NCBI RefSeq assembly: GCF_003073045.1
Contig: NC_037598.1
Coordinates: forward strand, 10,657,543 to 10,721,542
DNA: 64,000 nucleotides
Direction: 5' to 3'
Source: Pomacea canaliculata
Taxonomy: Eukaryota > Mollusca > Gastropoda > Architaenioglossa > Ampullariidae
Shown: positions 47,166 to 58,600 of the stretch, piece by piece
How positions within the stretch are numbered: the stretch's first letter is position 1
Layout: the number at the start of each line of letters is the position of its first letter
Translations under genes and position numbers: made by a program
Notes under the pieces: model-generated
What the model saw: the letters and a program-made list of their open reading frames with translations, nothing else
Told to the model about the DNA's origin: nothing
Database searches by the model: none

Positions 47166-47996
47166 TTAGGAGGTTAAAAAAATACACTTAAACTCAACGA
47201 CGATAAAACCGAAGCCCTCATATATTCGAGAAGAAGAAATCATTGCTTGTCAGTCCACCAAATCACATCAAGGTGGGAAAAAACCAATATCACTTTTGCG
47301 TCATCCGTCAGTCTGAGATTCATTGTCACTGCAGACATGACCCTTGATAAACAAATTACAACTGTCTGTCAGTCTGCCTGTTATGATAGACAAGTTACAG
47401 CTATCTGTCAGTCTGCCTATTGTGAGATTAGCTGGCTACCCATCTTCTCTCCTATTCAGTACACACTGTGTGTCTTAATTTCTTTGCAGGTCCTGCCCTA
47501 TTTCTCGGAACTTTTCACCTACAAATCAGCCAGACAGCTAGGCTCTTCGTCTAATTTAAATTATTCATGTCACCAGAAAACAACATACGGCCAATGATTT
47601 TTAATTACTGTGCATCAAAACAATGGGAGCCAGGTGACGACTATTGAATCATTTGAGTGTGCACTTAAAACACACCTCTTCCTTCAGCATTGCTCCTAAC
47701 AGCAGTCCACTCAATGCTAGTCCATCTTCAACCACCACCTTTATCCCTCCTTTTATTTCGTCTATTGGCTTCTTCCCTGCTTGTCTTCTTCTGCAGAATC
47801 ACGATACACGAGATTTTTATGGCCTGATTCCTCTCTGCGTTTTCTATGTTTGTCTTTTATTAGTCACGAGTACTGTTGTTTATCCTTCCTTCCTTTCTTT
47901 GTTGCCCACGTCTAGTTCTTGTCTCAAGCACCAGGAGCTCACTCCTTACGAGCACGAGTATGCGCTATATAAATCACGCGTTTATTATTATTGTAA
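47166..47996 (+). mobile_element. Decayed LINE 3' end (RT C-terminus, 3'UTR and tail)
   Basis: It starts with LKLNDDKTEALIYSRR (the LN-DKTE motif after the RT catalytic block), then TLDKQITTVCQSA. Later frames give LPYFSELFTYKSARQLGSSS and ECALKTHLF, the common order of CR1/L2/Jockey-type ORF2 ends. A pyrimidine-rich 3'UTR of about 250 bases and the tail GAGCACGAGTATGCGCTATA with TTATTATTATT follow. The copy is old and broken in several places. Confidence 0.7.
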
Positions 47997-49602
47997 ATCA
48001 CTAACGCACTTGTGTGTCTAAGACGCTTGACCTCCAGCTTTCAACGAAAATTTAACAAAGTTTACTATCAAGCGGCATAATGCGTTACGATTTGTTGTAT
48101 TTCCTCAGATTAATAGGGAACTAGTGAACTACAAAGTGAGGTTTGTTTTAATCGTCCAGATTGTCGGGGAAAGAGGAAAATACAGTTTAAATGTTTGAAC
48201 TCGGTCCTGAATCCCGTGAACAAAGACTTCGCGTTGATAAAGGGAAACCGGTATACCCAGTTTACTTCCCAACTCTCTCTGCTTGCATTTGGGGAGGGAA
48301 CTTTTTCCCCCTTTGGCCAGAGTGATCCCAACGCGACGGTACATACCGCTTGTGACACCTGTCAACAACGAGGACAGGAAAGACGTTACTCAAAGACGAG
48401 CGAGCTGCGGCCTGGGACGCGTTTCCTCAGCAACAAAAGCAGCGTCAGTCAAGGGGTAACTGTCATCACATCGTCAACACTCTTCACTCCTCCAGTCCTA
48501 ACTCAGGAACTGGCGATTAATGTAGAGTGGAGTGAGGGTGAGGGTTGAACTAATAGTTGGGACCCGATGTCAACTATGTAATTTGGCACCTTAGTCACAA
48601 TCACAATTCGTCTGCGCTAATCTTTTTTTTTTTTTTTTCTGACTACCCCGTGGAAACACATCTGAACTGGTCCTTACTTCTGACAGCAGGCTTTTTTTTA
48701 CCTGAGCAATTATGGGAGTATGAGTTTGCTAAAGAAGCAAATTTTTTAGTATCCTAAAGGAAAAAGTTTTACAAAGTCGCTTTTGAATCATTTCAATGCG
48801 TTGCTCGAGCGATAAGACGACGACAATGTTTCAGCGGTTTGGATTGAACCGCCAGAATTCGACGTGTACACAAGTTTTCATTTGCAATCTGTATTTCCTC
48901 GTGTACAGTATCGTGGTCTTTTTTTGTGAAAAGAATTTCTGCTGGCTCAGTGATCAGCGGTCGTCTCTTAACAATTTCATCATATTTTAAATGATTTTAG
49001 TTTTAAAATTGTGTTCACCGCATTTAGGACCCTTTTTATAAGACTTTTAACTAAACACAAGTTAAGGCGTAAATTGTTTAAGATTACAAATGTGTGGTCT
49101 GCTCCCAGATCATGGCCCTAAGCTAAAGTCAAATGAAATTGTTAATTTTATTAAGTTCAAGTTGATAAGTTACATAACAGACCACCTGCAAAGCTTTAAA
49201 ACCCGGCTGATTGCGCAAATTACCGTGTTGACCTGGTCACTTGGATCCCTGGGTTGGCCTTTGTTAAGGAAACGCGGCTCAGGATGAGCTCAGGATGTAA
49301 TTAAGTGACATTTTCACTTCCACGGCTGCGGCTGCCCCGAGGCAAGTCAACGGTGCGTAACGTTAGGCAATGGGACAAGTAGGTTAGTTCATGAAGTCCT
49401 TGTTTTACGCCCTGCGCCCCGGCTGGACAGTCTTCTCGAAGTACTTGGCGAGGACATCGCTTGAACTTTACCTCGTGTAGTCAAAACGATTGTTAACCTT
49501 GTGTTTCTTAAAGTGTGTGGCTATAACATCCCTTGTGCTCGGACGTTGCTACATCCGTATTGTCCTTGTTCTCTCGGCAATCGGGGGAACTTCGTCACAG
49601 AC

Positions 49603-52600
49603 ATGGAGGCTGACGAAGATGTCGCCCTGTCGTCGAAACTGCAAAAGCTAACGCACAGGTATCACCATCGCTATTATCGAAACTAGCAAAGCTAACAGGG
49701 TATTAACAGTTGCCAGTTTTCCGCTACGGAAACCTCGGCCTGTATACGCAGCAAGTAGAATCAAGTTTCGGTAAACGCATTCTTATGTCAGTCATGCGGA
49801 ACATTTTTTTTTCGGGAAGGGAGTTGTTATCCCACGGTTTTTTTTTTTTTTTTTTTCACCCCTTAAGAATGTATTTTTTTTTCTGTATTTAAACCAATAA
49901 TGTAAGGCAAACGCACGCTCAGTACAGTGTCATTGAAAAGAGACGGGCTTGTGGTTCGTCAGCTTTATGGCTTATAAAGATGTGCTTATAGGTAACTAGG
50001 GAAACTGCCATGGGCTGGAAGGGTAGGTGGTAGGAGAGAAAGGAAAAAAACATACGAGAATTACCCATCTCAAGTTATTTTAGTGAATGTATTAGTTTTA
50101 AGCCGTTTAATAAGTTTCCCATTAAAAGAAATGCCTGTAACTGTAAAATAATCATAGTTGTAGTTTTATATGTCCCGATAGTTAAATATCATGTGGAAGT
50201 CTTTACATGACGGTTGTGTCCAAACTGGGTCAAACGTTCGTCCTGACTTATCTCGTTAAGAACTGTCTTCAGTGGGAGCTAATGAAAACGATGTCAGGAT
50301 TTGTTTTTATATTTTTCCCTTCATTGTCCAGGGGTTTCCTTTTGAAAAAAAAACCCCACGCATTATATGGAGGCCTACGTGGTGTGTTCCCACTTAAAAA
50401 AAGTTATATGGGCTGCCGTGTATCACGTGATGGACTATTAGTCAATACCTCAAGCAGTCTCAGTTTTGCTGTATCTGTTCAACGGCTTCTTTAACTTTCG
50501 ACGAGGTCAAAACCTTTGGGGTGCTGGTGACAGTATCGTGGGTTTGGTGGTGGTGGTGGGGGTAACAGATAAAACCTCATTTCCCTCTCGGCCATTCTCC
50601 CACCCTCGCTTGAACAAATCCAGCTAAAATGGCGGTGCTTTTCTTGGGTGGCGTACCTGCGACCTGTAGAATGTGAACGTGCAACAGGTAGCTGCTGGGG
50701 TATAGCCCAGCGTTTTATCTCCTAGGACAGGGGTGGGCAAACTTTTTTGTTGCGAGGGCCGCATTGCTGGGTCATGACTAGTCCGAGGGCCGCACCTTGT
50801 AATTGAATACAAAAACGACGTAAAATCGCCAAATTGTTAACAAACGCATTTATTTAATAATGAGCACATGAAATATGTAACACTGTAGGATTAAATATAA
50901 AACCAGAATGAACAATTAAGCACACACAATTTAATGAGAAAAACGTTTTTGAATACAATTTTGCTGAACAATTCTTTTAAAATTTGGCTCAAAATTACTG
51001 GTAGATACTCTCATAACTGACTGCAAGTTTACATCTGAAAGCAATGACATGTTCTTTGACTTGTTTATATTCATGCAGGAAAAACTTTGCTCACAGATGT
51101 AACTTGAACCAAATATTGAAAATAGTTGGGCAGCAAACACTCTTAAACAAGGAAATGATTTGTTGGAGAGGCACTTATAAAACTCAACCAGTGACAGGGA
51201 ATAAAACCTTTCCTTCAATGCATGATCTGATTGAAGGTGTATCAGTTCAAGTTGTAATTCATCAGGTGCATCATCAACATGAACGTCTGGTCACCTTACC
51301 TAACGGCGCGTCTACATCCCCCCTCCCCTGTCTGGTCATGACCTTCCTAAGTTGGTCAGGCCGCTTTGTAACTCAGGTGTAACAAAGGGTCCACTGGCGA
51401 GACAGTTCAAGGCCGGCCATTACGTACGCAGCAGGCGTGGGAAGGGACTAAGCGTAACTTGTTTTCGGTAATATTTTTTGTGTGTTGCCAAAGAGCTTCT
51501 GCGGGCCGCAGAGAACCACTTGGCGGGCCGCATGCGGCCCGCGGGCCGCTATTTGCCCACCCCTGTCCTAGGACGTAGGGCAGTCGAGAACAGGAAACTG
51601 GTCATTCTTGGTAGTCGATACGCTATCGTCCAAGATTACGCGAACAGCGAATCATACATTGATGAATTTTTGTTTTATTGTTTGTTTGCTTTTTTTTTTG
51701 GGGGGGGGGGGTAGGATGTGGAGGGGGTTAGAATGTCGCGCAAAAGGAAAATAAAGATTTGTCAAAATGTTGAGATTTACGGGGTAGTGCTCGCCCCTAA
51801 TATTGCTCCACGCCAGACAAATTAATTCTTATTGATTCTTAACCTGTTTGATGTTGGTCTGGGTTGACTGCAGTTAACAAGAAGCAAATTAAAGTGCGAA
51901 GGCGCCACAAGTTAAGCACAGCAGTGAGTTTTAAGTGACCTTTTATGGAGGCATTGTTTTATACAGGCAGTAATTACAGCAATTAGTTTTGTTCCAAACA
52001 GGGTACCAGAACTGAAGCATAATACAAGGCGACTGTCGTGGCAGTCAGCAATGGAAAATCCGATCCTGGTGAGTCAGCAAGGCATAGTGCATCAACGCTT
52101 ATCTTACTATCAGTTCCCACCACAACCACTTTTCTTGTTGTGCGTAAACATTGTGTGTGGGTGTGTGAGTTCGTGCGCGTCTAGTAAAGAGTATGTGTGT
52201 GTGGGGGGTATGATTTGCCAAAACAATGCTTCTATTTTAAGCATTCGAGCCTCTTATGTGAACCCTGTCTACGTGCATAATACATGAATCAGCTTAAGAG
52301 TGTGACTCATAGACGTGCACTATGTGAAATTATACTAAAAGCATGACTTTCTTCTGTTGCAGCGAAAGCGCAAACGGAAAGATGAGGATGCCACTAGTGT
52401 TCAGAGCCTGGATGTCGGGTCCAACACCAAGGTAATGCTTTGTTACATTCTTTAAAGGCAGTTCTGTAATACTAGCGGGTTTGTCGAGGGGACAGGGTCT
52501 TCAGATGCGATGAGGGTACTCAGTGTGTGTGCGTGAGAGAGAAACGACAAATATTTACGACTGAGGGTAATTAACAGAATAAGCGAAAATAGAATACCAA

Positions 52601-55600
52601 CGAACTACGCTTTTTTGTATTCAGTGGTTTAGAGGAAAGTGCTAGCTGGTCTGAGGATCATATTTAACATACAACTTGTAATTGGCGGACATGCCAGATT
52701 ATTTCAATATTTCGCAAACATCGATTTAGAAGACAGGAATGGCACCTAGAATGTAGAGCTCCTCTCACACGAGGCCGCGAAATGTAGGATTTTGTGACGT
52801 GGACAAGGCCGATCAATGTCTCGGCGGCCCTCGATCTAGAAACTGAGAACGCAGACGTCACCACGTTTTCCATCCCTTGTCTGGCTCGCTTGCATCCTTA
52901 ACCTTTGCCGTGGTGGTGAACTTGTTGGGTGAAACGTGGCCGTTCTTTGCCGTGGACTCAGAAAACAAGACTCGGCACTCACAAGTCGATCGCTCGTTTC
53001 AGTCGCACTCGTGGCCTTCCCAGTAACGCAATGGCTGGTGAGCGGCGAAGCACCGTTTTAGATAACCCGATTTAGGTGAGCTGCGAGTGGTCGTTTTTTC
53101 ATTAACCCTCTAGACCACCACCACCACCACCCCACCACACACACCGACAGAGGGTATAGAGATAAAAATGTCCTGTAGGCGGATGGTCAAAAAAGCCAGC
53201 AATTTCGATGCAGTAAAACGTGTTTGCTGTTCTCCCCCACATTATTGGAATGTCACACCCCACGCCTGGTAGATTTTATGAGAAACCTGTTCCTAAAGGT
53301 GGGGGAGTGGAGGATAAGGGCGGGGGTGACGAGGCATCAATGGAGGCGACCAGAGGGAAAGAAGGGAGGATTGCTGCGTGAAGAGAAGAGTAGGTTGGGG
53401 ACGGGTAGAACGAGCGAGGCAGACCGCTCTGGTATTGATCAGAGCTTTGGTAGTGGTGGTGGTTGTGGTGGTGGGAGGGATGCTTTCTGGTTTTTAAAAA
53501 AAAGTGAGCCATGGAGTTTGCGTCTTCAGTACGTCCTCCGTGCTCCACATATCGGGTGGGCAGGCTAACATCGATTTTTCTGCCCACCATCAGTCTGGGA
53601 GTGGGCGGTGCTCCAAGAGGCATCACTCCCCTGTGTCTGTCCAAAATTCTGCTCCAGTCACTGGGGTAGGGTGTTGGTGTTCGCCATCGTTGGGCTAGCT
53701 GCTTTCGGATCGGATATTCGAATACCGCAGTTGCCTTGCTGAGCACCGCGACTGCTCAAACATCGCGTTGTCAGAAGCGACGACGCTGGGGTTCTGAGTA
53801 CCTCAGTAATGACGGGCTTCGCGGCACGGAGTTAGTTCTTGCAAGTGCATGCTGATCGTGATAGAAGCTTTGTCACGGTCATGTGTTAATAGAGACTTTT
53901 TATTTACAGCTTTTTTTTTCTCTCTCTCCTTTCTGGCTGCAGGTGCGTTTAGCCAGTGGTAAGGCTCATGTAACGAAATTGTATTTAAAAAAATGTAATT
54001 TTTCTTGGCTGTTCCTTTTTTTCTGGTATATTAGTCATCATTGTAGCCTCGTAGTTCACATCGGCTTTTGGTGTGTTATTTTTCTGATTGTCGTACTAGA
54101 AAAGGGCTCTTTCAGAGGGTTGCTGTGTGATGCCAGTGGGGAATTAGGCCCTGTCCTTTCTCTCCACTCCCCTTGCCCAGTCTCTCCCCGTAATCCTGGT
54201 TCATTCATGAATTCAGTGTGTGGTCGATGTCACTACGCACTCCTGGCATCACAGATACGTTGGGTCATATCTTTTATATGGAAAGCTGCTGGAGTGCAGG
54301 AAAATACATTTTCTTCTTTAAGATAACGTAAAGATGACCTGTCTCTGTAACACACACACGCTATCGATTAGCAAATAGGTTCACTACGCGGCCGCTCCTT
54401 CCAGCAGTGTTTGGGGGAGAGGAGGAGTTGAGGGCGAATGAATGCGTGGGAGGAATTTTAAAGAACGGAGGAAGAAAGGCGGGGTTTGTGTTGTCAGGGG
54501 AGGCGGGAAAGGGTAAGTTCTGGACGATCCAAATCGGCAGGTCATCTCAGTGACAGTCCACTCTCAGAAAGTAAGTGGCAATAGCGGCACCAGCAGCAGC
54601 AACCGCCGCCGACACGCAGGGGAGTGGGGGTGGGTGTTGATGTAGGAGGTTGAAAGTGCTTCCGGTGGCGGACTGGCTGGATGTGGAAGCAGCGAGGCCT
54701 CGGCGGACACCGTGAGATGACTGTGTCACCGAGGCCGTCTCCCCAAAGATCTACAATCAAGCGAAAATGGCAGGGTGCGCCCAGTCTTAACTGACCTCGA
54801 CGCGCCGACCGCCAAGGACTTCCTCCAGTGGGTTGCGCTGTCAGCACGTCACACTCGGAGAGACCTCCACAGTAAACGACGCGCGCCATAGTGGGCATCA
54901 CTGAGCCAAAAAAAAAATAAATAAATAAGACACCTGATGAATGTGCTGTGTTCTTGACGGAGGGAACTGTGCCTGGAGTGGAAGCTGCTTGCTTGACTTT
55001 TTCTGGTTTCGTGGACACCCGGTCTCTTTCACACTTCCCATTTTCTCTCTCTCTTTGGACCTGCCGTTGACGTGGCCCTATTGGCAGCCTTGTCTTGATC
55101 GACGGCCCGGAGAATATGTGCTCCGATTTGTTCGAGAAGAGTCCCGAGTGTTCAGCGCTAGGACTTAAAAAAGAGGATTGGAAAACAGCGTTGGCAGGAA
55201 GGATCAGTGCCCACGCCTGTGCCTTCTGCGTGAACCATGGCAGAGAGGCACTGCAGGTCTTGCCCTCCTTTCTTGCCTTCTTGCCAGTGGCCTCATGCTG
55301 CTGCTTCCCAGTGTCCTCTTGGGTAAAACTTTTTTTTAAGTGAAACCTTTGTCCTTCTTTCATTTTTCATTCTTTCCTTTTGCCTCCTTTCACTTTTTTT
55401 TAACCTTTGTTTCTTTCAGTTTAAACGTCTTCTATGGGAGGGCATATCATCACATGTTAGATCAGCACTAAAGTAGACAATGATTACACGACCACTGTTA
55501 TGCACTGCCATGATATTGAATGCGAAATTTGTGTAGATGATGATGAGTGAAAACAACTCTGTGGAAACCACAGAGATTACTTGAGTAGATCTGTGGTGGT

Positions 55601-58600
55601 TCTGTTATAGGGGTGTGGGTGGGTGTGTGTATGTTTTATGTGTGATCATGCAGTCCATGTACTCTGTGATCTGCTTCAGATTATTTGAGGTTACAGTGTT
55701 CTAGATGATGCTGTTGTCATTTTATTTTTAATTTATGAATTATATAATGAGGACTAATATTAGTTATAGTTTGTGTAGTACACTAATTATGATATTACCG
55801 TGAGTCTGTAGACACTTGATCGCATAAGTAGTGCCTTGCTTTTTTTTCCTTTTTTTTTTTTTTTTTTACAAACTTCATTGTGTTTTTTTGAAGCAACTAG
55901 TTTTAAATTTTTCATTTGGCATTATCTTTAGGGCTGTGTTTCTTTATTTTCTTTGATGTAGAGTAAAAAGTCGAGGCGTTCAATACTCCGTGTGTCTTCT
56001 TCATTGGTCAATCTTCTTTCACCATCCAAACCTCAAAAGGTAATTAGTGCTTTCTTCATTCACTTCCTTAATTGCAGTTTCTTTTTTTTTTTTCTTTTAT
56101 AGTTTTTTAGTTGCATGTGTGTGTTTTTGAAGATTTATGTTGAAATGTGATACAGAAGGAGAACACAGCATGTTACTTAGCAATCATTGCCCATTTTTAC
56201 TGGAAGAGGTTCAGAATAAATTCTTTCACAAAATTGCTATCAAGGGACTGTCAAGCCTGGCAGCACAGTTTTGAAAAATGAAAGAAGATCATGTGATCAT
56301 TTAGCTGTTTCAACTCATCCAGGAAGATCCTATTGTCACTTCTCATTAAAGACATCATGTATCATGTCTGTTGTTGTAGCGAAACAGCTCCGGGTTCAAA
56401 ATGCCAAACTCACCAGCAGCCAAACAGTGCATATCTCCATACAAAATTCCATCACCTTCCCCCGCTCAGCGTCGACTGACCCGAACTTGGAGTGACATGA
56501 TGGCTGGGGGAAGTAGTGTGGCCAGCATGACTCCACAAGACATCAAACGGCAAGAGGTGAGAACAGTCATCATTGCAACTAGGTTTCTGGCTTTTTTTTT
56601 TTTTTTTTTTTTAAAGTTAGCCAAAGCCTTTGCATCTTTAGCGCATCCTCAGTGCTCCCCATATTTTAACATTTGTTTTTCTTTGTTCATTTGATTTTTA
56701 TATGGCTGTCCTTTCCTCTTATGACTCTTTTTAAGGTACTATTGATGCTTAAAATTGAATATTCTCATTTATGTATCATTGACTGTTTATTTCTCACATC
56801 GTGGCACTTTGTGTCACAATGTTCTCCACTCAGTCAGTTGGTAAATGAGAGTAGGAAATTTATTGATTATGTCTGGATTTCAGGCCATCTATGAACTGTA
56901 CCAGGGGGAGATTGATATTGTTGAGGACCTTAACAATGTGAAAAAGGTGAGCATTTTGCCATCTTCATTTGAATGGCTTCTTTTGATGAATGTGGACGAG
57001 CAAATGAAAACTGGCTGCTGACTCATTGGCTAATGTCACACAGTATAAATATTAATTCTTTTTACAGTGTCTAATATTTTACACAATTTCTTGGTAGATG
57101 CCACCTGACTTCATTTAGCTAGTCTAGGTTATTATTTACCTTTCTCACAATTTTCAAGTTAAGTTTTGTTTTTGTAACAGCTCTATCGAGACAGCATGCT
57201 AACGCTACATCTCTGTACTGCTGGGGAGCTTAGCCAAATCTTTGGCCCTATAGATGATTTGCTTCCAGTTCATGAAGGTGGGTTCTAATTCCTAATACTA
57301 ATTTAAGAATGAAGTTATTTATGTGGATATGATGGGTGAATATTTAAAGCTTATATTTAATCAACAATGAAAAGGTTTATTGAGAACATAAAATAATTGC
57401 TTTCACTACTTTGCAGATCTGGCTCAGAGATTACAAAGACAGCGACAAACAGATGGCACAATGCAAGGTGTTGGTCAGCAGATTCTGCAATGGGTATGTT
57501 CAGATAGTTGCATATTCGATCATCCAGCATCAGACATTCATAGATGCAGATTTGATTACTGAGCTTCAGACATTCAAATTGAGGATTCTGTCGGTCACAA
57601 TGGTTATTATAGGTTACATTGAGACTATTCAATAATCAGCTTTTCTAGATCAAAATGTAAGCAGTGGAAATAGTAGTGTATGACTGCTCTCTTTCTCAAT
57701 CTTGTGTGAATGTGTCAGTTAATGTGACTGTTTATGTATATGGAGTGTATTATTTTACTGCAGAATTAAAATAAGTTTCTGTGCTTTATTTTTCTTTCAG
57801 GTGCCAAAACTTGTGGTGTACACTAACTTTTGTGCAAACCAGGTGTTTGGGAAAGCATTACTTGATGAAAAACGCAGTGATCCTGCCATTGATGACTTTC
57901 TACGGCGGTGTCAGGAATCACCCTTCAGTCGGAAACTAGACCTGTGGGGACTCTTAGGTCAGTCTCATTTACACCTCTTGACTGATGCATTAAAGTATGT
58001 TGCAGGAACGTGTGGTAACATTAGATGAATCAGCACAGTTTATATTAACAATGACAACAACAGACTACTATGGTAGGTAAGAATTTTCCTTCAGCTTTGA
58101 GAAAGATGGTTTCACAAACCTACGCTATATAATAAAGCGATAGATGTAATGTGTGGAAGTGTTATGCAGTAACAGAAGAATAATAGCCTCCATAAGCACA
58201 GTGTGTGAGAGCTGGTGTGCATCCATCATGCGTGTTATCTTGTCTGGATATATAAATGTGGGTCTTTATTTCAGATGGAGCAAGAGGGCGGTTTATAAAA
58301 TATCCTTTGCTGATCAAGAGTATTTTGAAGGAGGTGAGATTTCTTCTCATTTCTCCACTGTCTGCTGTACCTTTCTATGTTTAAGTGTGTCACAGTATTC
58401 TAGCTACTGTTAAATGATAATGTGTGGTTTAAGTGGGTGAACTAGTTCCTGTTCTTCAGCTAGCCTGTGTGCATGCTTAAACTTCATCATTGGAACTGGA
58501 AATAAGCCATTTACCAAAAAATGTGTACCATATTAATGAATGACATTGATCTGTTCCAGACACCACATGATAATGAAGATGCACCACTATTAAAACAAGC

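Larger units (their letters stand above)
40420..49602. other. Transposon-rich intergenic region between the receptor and NET1
   Basis: The two flanking genes diverge from this 9-kb interval. It holds two pogo/Tigger-like elements, an RT-bearing LINE remnant, a second LINE end and repeated LINE tails, all listed separately. A YY1-like GCCGCCATTTTC lies at about 43437. A slightly GC-richer stretch at 48200-48550 shows overlapping open frames on both strands without recognisable motifs. The region just upstream of 49603 is GC-rich and is the likely NET1 promoter and 5'UTR. Confidence 0.5.

Noticed and set aside
48195-48548. Open frames on both strands around 48.2-48.5 kb
   Set aside because: No frame has recognisable domains, and there are no matching splice sites. 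The stretch is a little GC-rich but shows no promoter or exon pattern.
53276-53746. A 156-residue open frame on the minus strand rich in His, Ser and Pro
   Set aside because: It follows GGT/CCA simple repeats and shows no conserved motif; it is best explained by composition.
54542-55363. A 273-residue open frame on the minus strand
   Set aside because: It lies in GC-rich sequence with few chance stops, has no domain or signal, reads through low-complexity runs (a poly-T-derived FIYFFF and a Cys/Gly run), and overlaps the candidate NET1 first exon. Length alone does not make it a gene.
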